Assembly (NCBI GenBank): GCA_020064725.1
Contig: JAGTWJ010000003.1
Location: 1,860,001 to 1,924,000 of the forward strand
Length of the DNA: 64,000 nucleotides
Direction of reading: 5' to 3'
DNA from: Drechslerella dactyloides
Taxonomy: Eukaryota; Ascomycota; Orbiliomycetes; Orbiliales; Orbiliaceae
Made by a program: the position numbers and the translations under genes. Numbering within the stretch: position 1 is the stretch's first letter; every line of letters starts with the position of its first letter. Under the pieces are notes generated by a model. It was given only the letters and a program-made list of their open reading frames with translations. It was not told where the DNA came from and made no database searches. Of this stretch, positions 36,196 through 47,798 are shown piece after piece.

Positions 36196-36206
36196 GTGGA
36201 ATACGT

Positions 36207-36701
36207 TAGCAGTTCGAGACCCAAAAAAGAGAAATGGGTCTACCTAGGAACAATTGGCCAGTAAGAAATCTTCGTGGCTGAGATAAGTGCAGCGGGTTTC
36301 GCTATCTCGGGTCGCTCCATTGGCCAAGAACTCGACTAATTTCGTCTTCTGCGACCGCGATGAATTCATGAACACAAGGTTCACACCCATCACTCTTGCA
36401 AGTTTGACCGACGAAATTAGGTGCCTTGCAACCGCGTAATGCAACCCGCCGTGAAGCTAGACAGCTGTCCGTGCCCAGATCTGCGCAATATATTTTCTTA
36501 TCGCAAAATTGTGAATACAGTGATGCGGTACTTAAGGGACTCGGGTCCACACTCGGCGGATATGAGAAGAATGATTTCTGTCTGTTCTTGCTCCTGCAAC
36601 TTGATCACGGCGGCCACACTCTCTTCTATCATACGGTATATATCCCACCCGCCGGTCCTTCAATACGGGCTTCCGCGACCACTTGATATATATACTTCAA
36701 C
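36207..36701. other. promoter region of the 36.7-kb gene
   Basis: Starts at the right boundary of the AT-rich element. A short AGACCC/GGGTCT hairpin lies at about 36217-36238. TATATATCC near 36637 is about 65 bp before the next ATG and is a better-placed TATA candidate than the TATATATAC at about 36686. No gene seen. Confidence 0.5.
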
Positions 36702-38126
36702 ATGAAATGGGCCTTTCGAACACTGTTGAGGACCGCGCTTCTCTTGCCCACAGCAGCCCTTGCCCAGGATTCGCTATGCGACAAGTACACTCGGGCCATC
36801 TTCTCAGATAATAGCGGCAGTAGCCAATACTCCCTGATCATTCGGCTCATCAACACGGCGCTGATCGGGAACTATATTGCGCCGAGCAATGTCAATCTGA
36901 GTGGGATCCTGTTGCCCGGAGTCTATAATGGACAAGAGATTTCGCTACTGTCGTACTTCAACGGCGGGCTAGTCAGCACGAACAGGGGTACTGAGGCTTC
37001 TGTTGTCAATTTCTTGGACGACGGTGGTGTAACCGCGCTATCACAGAATAAGCCCTCTTACAGTCAAACGTCAAACCAATAGTGGGTGTTGTTTAGAGTC
37101 CCATGTAGTGTTCTGTCACAGAACTAATTCGAACTCGCTATTAGCAAATTCGTGAGCCATCTCTACCAGTATTTCGGCGCCCTTCTAGAGTGTTCGAGTT
37201 ATGGACGAGATGGCTTTGCGACCTATCAGGGCAGCACGAGGATGTACGAAGTCCACAAATACATGAATCTCGGACCGACGCAATTCGGCTACTTCATCCA
37301 AGAAATTAGTCTCGCGGCAGCGGCAATTGGGTTTGAGGAAGACGACGTCCAAGGATTCGCTTCGAAATTGAATACCACATTTGGCCAGCGCTGCGCGCCG
37401 AGACAAGCCGTACTCCCCAACTCTGAACCTGATTTACAATCCCTCTGTATCGATATTACATGCCCATTGGCGCTCGGCGGGATATGTCCAGCCTACAACC
37501 ATTTTGGCGGTTTCGGCATTGACCCAGCATCACCGATCGCTACGGCAGGCCCCCAAGTTACCGATATCACTCCGAAACTCAACAGCGCGATACGCGGACA
37601 AGGCGAGATTACACCAAGATACACAACGTCAGCAGTCTCCCTAACGACAACAATTAGTGGGAAACCGACGGTGTTGTCGACATACACAGTAGTCCGAGCC
37701 ATGCCCGATCCGGTCTCTTTCACTACGATGCGCGTAACAGTCTCAACCAGGATCGAAGGCGTGGATATAGCTCTCACCACCAAAGCTATCGTTCCCATCG
37801 GCGGCGGCACTGTTACTGCGACGCCGACAACAATCACAAATAGCGGGTCGGTCGTGGTCAGCGAGGTCTCATACACGATTCCATCCTCCGTCGTCCAAAA
37901 GGCTATTACGACTATCAACACCGAAGGCACGATCATCACATCGACGTATGACGTTACACTTCGTAATCCAGTCTTCGGTCCCGAAAGCAGTACAACGGCG
38001 CTGGCACCGCAAAACACTACTGCTAGCGTTACTTCTACCAGAGCACCAAACGGGGCATCACTTCAGACTGCTGGCCCCATATTGGTGGCCGCTATTGGTG
38101 CGGGAATCATCGGGCAGATGTTATGA
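36702..38126 (+). CDS. conserved secreted GPI-type protein of unknown function, 2 exons
   Basis: Exons are 36702-37081 and 37145-38126, giving 453 residues. The signal peptide is MKWAFRTLLRTALLLPTAALAQ. A globular part (about 22-285) contains CDKYTRAIFSDNSGSSQYSL, GILLPGVYNGQEISLLSYFN, FLDDGG and HLYQYFGALLECSSYG, the last joined across the intron (TA|C). I recognise this as a conserved ascomycete extracellular domain without a name I can give. Scattered cysteines suggest disulfides. The second part is Thr/Val/Ser-rich and repetitive. The C-terminus (ASLQTAGPILVAAIGAGIIG) fits a GPI signal. The protein is probably on the cell surface. It lies immediately beside the AT-rich element, with its promoter between. 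Confidence 0.86.
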
Positions 38127-38981
38127 TTTATGAATATCAGGGTATTCACGGGCGAATGTTGTTTGATTTCACACTGTTGTAATGTATATGTACGCTTACC
38201 ATTAGACCCTGCTGGATCTACTCCACCTCTCGTTAATATTGATTGAATATTGACGGCCACAATTATTCTAATGATAATTCTAATTCAACACGGATTTTAA
38301 GCTCTATTAAGACTGATTGATATCATAAAAATCATCTCATTCTCTATCCGTTCAAGTCTGGATGATAGCTATATATGTTTACTACATATCGAAAATATAT
38401 TAATATTTCATTTGTGGATCTAAATTCGAAATTGCTGAACTGATACGGGAACAATCATCTTTCGGATACATGCGAGGGATCCTCTGCGATGTAGTCACAT
38501 AGATGAATTGTGACCAGCTAGTAGAATCATTGAAGTGACGCACTCAGAGTTTAGCGACCATGTTAATGTGTTTTCTGTGTGCTACTTAGTGCGAACAGGC
38601 CGCTATCGCATATGGGAGTTGAGAAACTAGTAGATTTGAACTTTCCTGAATTTGATTGTTATAGAAATACGGGAAAGTAGCCACACACGTCATGATAAAC
38701 TACATACTAACGATTCTCCGAGCTAACCTGTGTCGGAACTTCCTCAATCCTTGTTAGAACTTTTGACCCCAAATTAGTATAAGCCCGATCATATCCTGCG
38801 TAAATTCGAGTATTCGTAATCTCGAGGCTCGCATTAAAAAGTCTTGTAGCCAGACTTGCCTGAGTCGGCTGCTGCGATATAAATATGAAAACCTGAAAAA
38901 AAAAAAAAAGGGCACCCAATAATTATTGGCAAACCTACATATGATCTCATACTTGGAAACTACTCATACAGCCACCCCATT
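38127..38981. other. intergenic between convergent genes, no gene recognised
   Basis: AT-rich 3' region between the GPI-type gene and the AA12-like gene. A run of about 13 A residues lies near 38897-38909. No gene seen. Confidence 0.5.
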
Positions 38982-40660
38982 CTAAGAACTCGTCTTCTGT
39001 ATTCGATAAATCTCGCCTGTGGAATCCGAACTCATGAATAAGCTGCCATCCCAGGAGACTGCCAAGCTCGTAGGCCTGAAGCATTGGCCCGGGCAATTAT
39101 TCACATCCGGGTTGGACATGATGGTCGTGAAGCCCGTATCGGACGAGCTCTCCGCTGTGGGTTGACTCGTCGTGGAATCAAACGGGATAGTAATTAATTG
39201 GTAACCCTAACTTTACTTAGCCCATCTCATCTTCGCAGTATGCATATTCTGAATACGGTATGAACTTACTATTGGAGGACTACGATTCCATGACCCGTGA
39301 AGCGAAACCCATGCATTGCCGTCTTTGTCAAACACGATGTCCAATGGCGCTGTGTGAGCTGGGAATGCAAGTCTCGGAGCTTGAAAGTCCGCGGCACAGT
39401 CTTGATCGCTGATGCTACTCGAAGGATTAAGGGAGAATTGCTGTCCCCGGGCCCGCAATTCCGGCGCCCAATCCGGGACTATCGATGGATCCCACGCAGC
39501 GAAGCAGACGGGGTACCCATGATTACTCCCTGAAGCAGCGCTAATATCCACGACTGAACCGTGAAAGTTCAGCTCTTCAGCTGGGTTGTCATTATGAATA
39601 TCGTCCCCATTTCTAATAACCCAAACGCCATATGATAAGCCTTATTCGACCTTTGTGGAGGGTATGACTATAGTTGCCAGATATAATGCTTACCGTCCGA
39701 TATTATCCGCAGAGTTCTCCACGCTCCACAATTGGCCTTTGCTATCATCCCGGATGCCCACACTGTTTCGAAGTCCCCATCCGAAGTTTACGCCGCTTTC
39801 TTTGAACACGACGGGGTTGTTAACCAGGTCTTTCCATTGGAATCCGCGAATTTGGGACCGGCCTGACGAATATTCTGTCGTTCCCTCATCCAAATTTCCA
39901 TCCGAGCCCACGCTGATGATTAGCAAGTCCGGATTCGCTTTAGGAACAAGCAGGCTACGAGTGGTATGACCTCCAGAGGCCATTCCAGTCACAAGAGTAG
40001 TTTTCCCGGTTGCTTGTCCAGTCCAAGGGTTGTATGCTGGACGAAAGCCGGTTAGTTGCACTGTGTTGTAAATTGGGCTAGAGATCGCTGGTGTTGGATC
40101 GACTTACCCCAAGCGTACGCGGCATCAGAAGTAGATGCAAATAAGGTCTGGCCGTCTGGGGTGATGGTGAGGCCATGGTTTAGCTAAATTTTTGTTTATC
40201 GAAATCAAGATTTATTAGCAATGCAATCCGTATAGTCTGGGTATCTCCAACCTATCAATTTATCGGCCCCGTGTAGACCGGGGTATAAGCGAAAGGGGTA
40301 TATCAATTGAGGATGACTTACCCCAGTGTCAGGGATGATTGTGACACCTTCTGTTAGGAGGCCACAGTTGTCGACTCTGAACTGTTTCACCCCGACCCCT
40401 CTATCGAGAACCAGCAGTCTTCCCTTAGTATCAAATATCAATTGACGTGGGGTTTCGAGTCCCGTAGCGACCAACGTCGCTTGGTATCCAGTTGCAAGTT
40501 GAGGTGTCGGAAGCGAATTAGAAAGAGTTTGACATGGTCCGCTGCCCCCTCTCATGCGCCAGCGGTCAAATATGCGGTTCACAAAGGAGCCACCTGCTGG
40601 GTATGCCAGCGTCGGCGCAAGGAAAGCGGTCCAGTATACGACGATAATAAGATGTCTCAT
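38982..40660 (-). CDS. secreted PQQ-dependent sugar dehydrogenase (AA12-like, sorbosone dehydrogenase family), 5 exons
   Basis: Exons are 40660-40322, 40183-40108, 40036-39694, 39612-39270 and 39206-38982, giving 441 residues. The signal peptide is about residues 1-20 (MRHLIIVVYWTAFLAPTLAY). The rest is a quinoprotein glucose/sorbosone dehydrogenase-type propeller: GLETPRQLIFDTKGRLLVLD, then GLNHGLTITPDGQTLFAS across intron 1, ESGVNFGWGLRNSVGIRDD, GRNGDDIHNDNPAEELN, FPAHTAPLDIVFDKDGNAWV and SLHGSWNR. These are typical of fungal AA12 pyranose dehydrogenases, which use pyrroloquinoline quinone to oxidise sugars such as glucosone or fucose outside the cell and can pass electrons to cytochrome or LPMOs. 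No cytochrome or CBM1 domain is fused. A TATAAAAG lies about 80 bp upstream. Substrate is not predictable here. Confidence 0.92.
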
Positions 40661-42812
40661 GGTGATTCTCTTGCATAGGAATATGACCTGGTTTGCAAAC
40701 GCCTCCGATTGGATGAATGTCAAAGTCGCTTTCTCAGCTTTTATAATATGAGTGCGTTTGTTTGGTTCCGTTAACAGGGTTAAATAGGAATGCTATCCTC
40801 GTACTTGCATACTCGCATCGCATTCTCCACCACCACAATATTACCAGCCAGGATTTCTTGACTTCTTTAGATGGGATGCTATTACCTTGAAATGGAGGGG
40901 CTGTCACCATTAACAGTTTCAAGTTCACGACATAACTATAATTCGAGTAGATCGGCGGCTTATACGTACGGAAACTGACGTCGATCTTCACGATGAGAGA
41001 CCAACTACATAAGCCAAGGCAAAGGGCGCTCGCCACAAATATAAGCAACTTGTATTCTACATAAATGCTAATATGGCCGCGCAAAAGTTTCGCTTTGCAG
41101 AAACTGGTCCTTGTTCACATAAAATGGATTAAGTGTTGCGATTTCAACAAGAATTACGACAATGATGTCAAATGTCTTCGGCTGATGGGCCGTTTGCAGC
41201 CGCCAAAGAACTAAAGTTGCAGGAATTTCAAGGTACTACGATCGATGAATAGAACAGTTTTGGGCAGATTAACGAACTCTATAGATATCAGAACAAGCTT
41301 AAGTTCACGATCGATCTCGCTTATATATTGTCATCTGCATCTCTGTGTCACATTCAAATAATCAAATCCCAGCAGCACGCGCGCAGAGATACCCTGCAAC
41401 CGCTCGCATCGGAACATAAGTGTCTTGGCTTTTGTAAAAAGTTTTCTCGCCGAATTTCGCCGGTTCTGGTCGCGCGAGTCCAAAAGCTCGATCTTGAACC
41501 TTCGGATCACACCGGCAGACTCTATACCAAAACGGGACTTGGCTGATTTGTCATTAACCGAGTTTCGGAGACGCTGAGCCCTAATTTCATTGATCCCGAG
41601 ACTACATATTTGATTCTTTGGGCTGCGATCCCTGTTGCAGGTATATGGGCCGTTTCGCTATAGCTCTAGAGCTCTTTTGAGCAATGATTTTAAGAACTGG
41701 CACTTGGTGTTTTGGCGTGTTCAATAAAGAGAGTTAGAGCACGCCGCGCTGCGATTGTACTTCGATAGGCACAGCTTGATGAAACTACTGCTGATAATAA
41801 ATAAGTCTTTGTGAAATATTGACGTCTTTCTACAATTGTAGGCATATGGGTATACGTATAGCTTAGTTTCACTTCTTAGCTGTGCAGGCTGCAATCAGTT
41901 TACATTTCCGGTCCTTCGAAAGGACACCGTTCAAACCCTCGACCTTGACCTTGGTCATCGAGACGTTCTAAATATATTTGCTACCGAAAGCTGGCAAGTT
42001 CGGTAAAGGCGTGCAGATTATTGCCATTCATGCAATTGCGTAAGCGACTATTCATGCACCAAACATGCATCTGGATTCATCTGGATTCAACGGCCTTGGA
42101 ACAAATGTGGCAAGAGGAATAACAGGCGACGTCCCGCAATTCTCGATAAAGATCCCCCAAAGCCGACAGCGGATGATGAAAACTGTATAGCGCGACAGCT
42201 AGGTCTACTTCATGTAGTTAGAAGTCTTCGCTATTTGTTCGTTTCTATCAGCTTGACAGCGTTGCAATTGCAACGTGCATCTTGTCCCCACTCTTCGGAA
42301 CTTGCCTGTGCGGACCGGGAGCCAGCTAGTCATGCCATTGAGCCTTGCACACGACAGAGCCGGACATATAGGAAAATTGATGGCTGGGGCGCATTCTTGT
42401 ACATTATGTAATGGTACTAAAAGGGTAACGCCAGCCATAGTTCCTCGGGCAATCCTTCGAATCTCGCTCGTGCGGCTGAGCGGCCAATACCAAAGCCGCA
42501 AATGCCAATGCGCCAATAGACGCCAAAAATTGGCATCGTGTCACCTGGGGCTGTAGTGTTGGATTGCTTCACGGTGATTGTTCAGCACAAAAGGGCGACT
42601 GGCGAAGCAATTTTACAACCCGGTGATTATCCATCCTCTCATTCATCCTCGCAGCACGACTCAGAAACTCATTCGCGTCATCCAGATCGCGTCGAGTCGA
42701 CTTCAGAATACCAGAATCGCTAGGTTTGTGGCGATCTGCAGCCTTATACCGCGTTTTATACTTTTACCCGCGTCCTGCAGCCTCCACAGTCCAGGGGGCG
42801 TTGTCTGTCGGC
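40661..42812. other. 2.2-kb divergent intergenic stretch, no gene recognised
   Basis: Lies between the divergently transcribed AA12-like gene and the Ser/Pro-rich GPI gene and holds both promoters. Short frames only. Confidence 0.5.
40738..40745 (-). promoter_or_regulatory. TATA box of the AA12-like gene
   Basis: TATAAAAG on the minus strand, about 80 bp upstream of the ATG at 40660. Confidence 0.55.
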
Positions 42813-44174
42813 ATGAGAATTCCAGCCCTCCTGATAACAACATTGTTCCTGCGCGCGGTGAGAGCTCAAACCGATGCTGGGACAAATGCTTCGACCACAA
42901 CGGATTCGGACTCTACCAGCTCCACCACTACATCGGACACTTTAGTCACGCTCGCTCCCGACGCTTGTTTGACATCTAATCTCGAATCATGTTACAACGT
43001 CCTCGAGATCATCGCGCCGACGGTTTACGTGATCCTGACTCTGTCGGAATCGGATGTCCCTGAAAGCTTAGCTGCGGAAGAAACGATTGCTTCGGGCGAT
43101 CCTATCCTCACCCAGACCGAAAACATCTTGACGGCCACCGACGATATAATAGTTCCTCCCACTACCGCGAAAATCAGAATCTCATGGACAGAGTCCGCCG
43201 GGACAACATGTGATGAAGCGACCATAACCTCTACGCTGACCAACAGCGATGATGTGGAATGCGCTCAGTCCACCGCAGCGTTCTTTACGCCTCCACCGCA
43301 GGTTACCAAAACCCGCGTCTTCATCAAGGCGAGAGAAGACGACACCCAACGCAAGGGGACAGAGACCGGAAACAATGATATCACTGTTCCCACGAGCCGA
43401 GGTGGCGGAGGGGGTGGATCGGATCCTAACACTGACGCCTCACCGCCCACGGACGCTGCGCAGCCTACAAAGGAGCCGGTTCAGTCTCCAACTGGTGGTG
43501 GTGGCTCTCCGCCAGATGACAATGCTGCTCCAACCGAAAATTCAAATGGCTCTCCAACCGATCGCGAGGATGGCTACCCGACTCCGACCGGCGGTGCCGC
43601 TAGACCTACTGAGAATCAAACCGGTACGATTAACTATAACATCCCAAGCTCCACCGAGTCCGCGGAACCTGAGAAACCTCCTGGCACTGTCGAGACTGGC
43701 ACAGACGAACAGACGCCTTCTGACTCTCCAGTTTCCGCTCCAGACTCACCTGACTCCCCCGTTTCCGCTCCACAATCACCCTCTAACTCTCCCAATTCCG
43801 CTCCACAATCACCTTCTGACTCTCCCGTTTCCTCTTCAGACTCCCCTCCGTCACCTACAGAGTCCAACCGTCCAGGTCCAAATAATTCTAACCCAATATC
43901 GGCGGGCTCCCCGACTACTCTGACGAGTGGTCGGTCACCCTCGGGCACATCTCCAGGAGCAGGACGAAATGAATCTGGGAAGCAAGAACTTATAACTTCC
44001 TATACCACCATTGCAGAAGTTAGCAATGGCAGTACCCGGTTGGTCACAAGCGCCGTTGCGACAATGACCAGGGCAACCACACAGGAAGCCACCGGTGCTG
44101 CAAGCCCCAATAATATGGTCAAAGCCGAACTATTGCTTGGCGCTGTCGGTTTAGCGGCTGTCTTTGGCCTCTAG
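42813..44174 (+). CDS. Ser/Pro/Thr-rich GPI-anchored adhesin-like protein
   Basis: Single exon of 453 residues from the ATG at 42813, which starts a clean signal peptide (MRIPALLITTLFLRAVRAQ); the frame is open further upstream but without one. A Cys-containing part (about 50-160) includes LTSNLESCYN and a TCDEATITSTLTNSDDVEC pair. Then comes a long disordered region rich in Gly, Pro, Thr and Ser. It has imperfect tandem repeats of about 10-14 residues based on SDSPVSAPQSP (about residues 305-350). The C-terminus MVKAELLLGAVGLAAVFGL is a GPI-type signal. The layout is that of a heavily O-glycosylated cell-wall protein. No named domain is recognised. Repeat number may vary between strains. Confidence 0.82.
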   Translation: MRIPALLITTLFLRAVRAQTDAGTNASTTTDSDSTSSTTTSDTLVTLAPDACLTSNLESCYNVLEIIAPTVYVILTLSESDVPESLAAEETIASGDPILTQTENILTATDDIIVPPTTAKIRISWTESAGTTCDEATITSTLTNSDDVECAQSTAAFFTPPPQVTKTRVFIKAREDDTQRKGTETGNNDITVPTSRGGGGGGSDPNTDASPPTDAAQPTKEPVQSPTGGGGSPPDDNAAPTENSNGSPTDREDGYPTPTGGAARPTENQTGTINYNIPSSTESAEPEKPPGTVETGTDEQTPSDSPVSAPDSPDSPVSAPQSPSNSPNSAPQSPSDSPVSSSDSPPSPTESNRPGPNNSNPISAGSPTTLTSGRSPSGTSPGAGRNESGKQELITSYTTIAEVSNGSTRLVTSAVATMTRATTQEATGAASPNNMVKAELLLGAVGLAAVFGL

Positions 44175-44969
44175 ATAGTATGCCTCTGAATTTTTAACTA
44201 TACGATTACATGTACAACGATAGCATAGATTCCATATTGTATTCTTAGTCATGAGGCTATGAGGCCTCCGATTTAATCGATTTCTTCGAGGACTTCACAG
44301 CTCCTGCACCGTCTAGACGTCTGGGAGCTTCTACTAGAATATATGAGTAGAGAACCCTTTTGTTTCGGGAAATTGAAGGAATGTGAGCCGTAATCAAATC
44401 CATAAAAGTCTAACTAAGTAATACAGGACGTCGAGGTCGCCAAGCCTCTCATGCCGATGTTTACACGTACGAATTAAATAGATGCGGTCATAACCAATCG
44501 CATCGAAACCTGCATATGGACACACTTCGGTATATCTGTCAAATTCTCGAACCCAAGTCTCCAGCTGCTTTATTAGCAGTAACTGTAGTTAGCTACCCAT
44601 GGGCCCACTCATTGCGCCATTGCCCATGCTCAAGTATCAAATCTCACCAAACAATGGTCAGAGGTAAACAATGAGGTGGATGATAAAGTAAAACCAAATG
44701 AAGCCTGTGATATTCCTGATGTACGGCGTATTGCACCGCTATCCGCAAGTCATCTGGTTTGAGATCCTGATAAAATACATTATGCTAATATGTAGACAAT
44801 TGTGTAACTGGACTCCATCGTGAATGCGTAAACCGCAGGCAACAGCAACGTAACTAAGAACGAAATAAAATAAAATCTACAATACGAAAATAATAATAGA
44901 CGTTCATGAATAGGGTTGCTGCAAGGGTCGTGACTTCCGCGTCTATGGTTTCTTCTGTAAATCAACACC
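44175..44969. other. intergenic between convergent genes, no gene recognised
   Basis: Nothing beyond short frames between the GPI-type gene and the Cys-rich secreted gene. Confidence 0.5.
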
Positions 44970-45990
44970 TCAGAATGATAGAGGGGCCGGGGTTGCTCTG
45001 GCTTGGACTCTTGCCGGTACCCTGACCGCTTCGTATCTTTTCGCTAGCTTGACTTTGCGGAATTCGCCGTCCTGTGGCCGTGTGGTATGGCACATGGCAA
45101 AGACTCCCGGGTCAGGAAGCATTTCCGTATAACAAGTTGCGCTTTCAGGGCAGTTTGTTGGCCCCGCCCAGCAGCTCCCGCCGCACTGCCCACCGAGCTT
45201 TGCTGTCGCGGATGGAGGTGGAAGAGAGACGCCGCTGAATTCGTATGTGCATGGGACCGGGCATGCGATGCCGTGGTAATTTGGGTCGTCGGTACCGATA
45301 CAGGTGGAGTAGCCTTCGCTCACGCAGGAACAGACTTGCTCTAATGGGCAATCGGTCTTTCCAGGGCTCCAGGCTAATTATTTCATACTTCGTGTCAGTA
45401 TATTAAAAAACTTGGAGATTATACAGGTAGGCGTGCAAATACTTACAGGTGGTGTCTGTAGATCGAACGGTTCCACCGCATTGACCGGAATTGTCTGCTG
45501 CGTACGTGAGGCTTGAGCTCAGGGGGTAAATTCCGGTTGTTGGGAGTTCGGAGGAACCAGTGTAGCTGCTACAGTAGGTATTTGATGCTATTGAAGTCGG
45601 CAGGCATCGACTTGTCCCAGACTCTTGGCAGACGCACAAGAATTCATTGGGGCACAAGTTTGAGCTCACCGAAGTAGGGGCACATTCGCTATACGGTATA
45701 GCCATATATGGCTCGAGACTTGCTAACAAATAGGTTACCTCTGGGATTATGGCACAGGAACATCCGTCTGCCTGGCGTTTCTGCAGCACGTTTCTGGGTA
45801 CGATATTTATGAACGGCTGATATTCATCATCGATGATCTGTGTCCCGTTGGCGTTGGGTTCCTCCAATTGGGATCGCTTTTTTTTTGCACTTCCGTACCT
45901 AGCAAGCCCGTTGCCTGAAGCAGCCACCTCGATATACCACAACAAGAGGACGAAGAGGTGCGCTCTCAAGAATGAGCTTTGAGGCTTCAT
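44970..45990 (-). CDS. Cys-rich secreted protein with two CBM1-like modules and a Kex2 site, 2 exons
   Basis: Exons are 45990-45447 and 45373-44970, giving 315 residues; the intron keeps phase (T|CC). A signal peptide (LFVLLLWYIEVAAS) is followed by a basic stretch and a likely Kex2 site after KR72 (VLQKR|QADGCSC), so residues about 26-72 look like a propeptide. The mature part has about 24 cysteines. A GQCGG motif at 169-173 starts one CBM1-like segment. A second at 243-276 (GQCGGSCWAGPTNC, then TCYTEM, ending VFAMC) fits the CBM1 cysteine framework, although the usual final YxQC is changed to FAMC. CBM1 binds cellulose or chitin surfaces. No catalytic domain is present, so this may be a binding or effector-like protein. 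Function is inferred only from the modules. Confidence 0.84.
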
Positions 45991-47798
45991 TATAAAGCTT
46001 TCGAGAAATATATCTGCGATTGATACGAAAATAACGGGTAAGATAGACTACTGCTGTAGTATTCAGGCTTCCGCGAATAAGCAGCGTTGAGAGTAACTAC
46101 GCATCGCTTGATTATGTAGGTGCGAAAGAAGATGACAGTTAAAAGGTAGTTCACAGTGGTACAAGGTGTTGGTGTTCGACTAAAGTGAGCGTCTTGACTG
46201 AACAGTTGCTGTATTATATGTTGAACGGCGTATCTTAAAAGAACAAGTTGTCAGGTTAGATTTTATGTTTGTGGCCAATCATGTGCTATATATATCCGTA
46301 TTTCGATTAATCGGTCATAGTAACTGATGATCGGGACAGATATGACTAACAAGTACCTAGGTTAGCAATACATCGCAACCAGCTATCTATTGTATCCCCT
46401 TTCGGTGCTGCAGTAGTAATAATTTGTGTCGCAGTTTGCAGTAGGAATTAATGGAGCATTGATGAGAAATAGGCAGATTTTAGCCTTGCGCATCGTCTGC
46501 ATTCTAACCAAGTTTATTCAGTGTAACTATAACCTACACAGGACAGAAAATTACGTAATCACGATACCATGAGGTCCAGAAATTCGACAACCTAGGGTAA
46601 TCTAAGATTATCGCCTCACAAAAGGGTTATCAAGATGTTTAACTAGCCAAGCGGTATAGATCCAATAAATTTCTAAGTGGCCCTAATTCAACCAACCTTT
46701 AGAGCTGAACCGAAAGAGAGCGTTGCGAAATTACACCGTCGGGTTGAGAAGGTTTCTGCATGACCAGCTTAAGTGTACCGTGAATTGATCAAGTCTGGTC
46801 TCAAGACTAATTCTTGTATGTCTATATACACTATATTTTGGTTCCTCGTCCATTACCTCCAGGAGACAAAGCCAGCTCAATCACTCTGGTACCTTAGATG
46901 TTAATTCACTTCAATTGGTAGTTTCGGGTGACCAGCTAGCTGTTGAGAAAGAGCGAACTCGCAGCGCAAAACAAATTGAAGATTCGTGACCTCAAGACTA
47001 GTTTCGGAGCGAGACGAGTCAAACTGGGTCGATTTTAGCGATATATACACATTCGGTTCTCGACTTCGGGGCAAGTATATGCATAGTCTCTGAACTAGAA
47101 ACAGCATTCGGCTTGAATTTCCAATCGCAGTAGATGCTCTCATAAGACAAGCCCGCCTCATAGTGGAGATCTGCCGTTGTTGAGTCTACATGAGCGATCC
47201 GAAGGGACGAATATGTCCGCCGATTAACGCCGCTCGCACTAGGTCACTACTTGCAACTGACAAGTTGTATAGATAACCCAGGATCATATCTGAGTTCGAC
47301 TGACAGCCACAATAGTTAATGAGAATATGCGCTACGTAGCGTTGCGCACCTTTCTTTCGGAAACCGGTGCCGTCGGAGGTCCGCCACTATCTGCAATACT
47401 TGGAATTTTGATTGATAAATACTTTAGTACTTAACTACTTTATACCTGGAAGGAAGCTTTGGAATCTGGTTAAATGAAAAAGAAAATAGAACTAGCTCGT
47501 GGGAGGCTCAGCTCCCGGTATTAACGTATTGGCTTGCGGCCATCACTTCGTCTTTCATATAGAAGGTGCATCTGCTAACGAACTCCAGCCCTGCTCTTAT
47601 CTTTTCTTTCTTTCGATCTCTAGGCTTCCTCACCCGGACTACGAACGCATGCTAGCATGCTATTACGAGGAATCGACATCTTCTCCAAGACAATAGACAT
47701 CTTCTTTTCCAAGAATTCAGGCTTCTATCTTATACCACCAGGGCGTCTGTAGTATCAAGGTTCTTGTACGAAGTTCCGTACTTCATACTTAGCCCACA
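45991..47798. other. 1.8-kb divergent intergenic stretch, no gene recognised
   Basis: Holds the promoters of the Cys-rich secreted gene and the second rhodopsin-domain gene. Only short frames are present. Confidence 0.5.

Larger units (their letters stand above)
35136..36206. mobile_element. AT-rich palindromic TIR element (MITE/foldback-like, RIP-like decay)
   Basis: A 1.07-kb element begins ACGTATTCCACAAGCGAGCG and ends with its reverse complement. It is flanked on both sides by TA (35134-35135 and 36207-36208), as expected for a TA target duplication of Tc1/mariner-type insertions. The outer about 70 bp at each end are GC-rich inverted repeats. Inside, the arms still match each other: the segment near 35390-35455 (ATAATCTAGGCCTGT) pairs with 35880-35945, and 35498-35522 (GCTAAAGTTGGCACAACACA) pairs with 35812-35845. 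The core is almost pure A/T. No coding frame survives. The family is not identifiable by eye. Confidence 0.8.

Noticed and set aside
43249..43923. 224-codon frame inside the Ser/Pro-rich GPI gene
   Set aside because: It is the +1 frame of the repetitive coding region, with no start context or domain.
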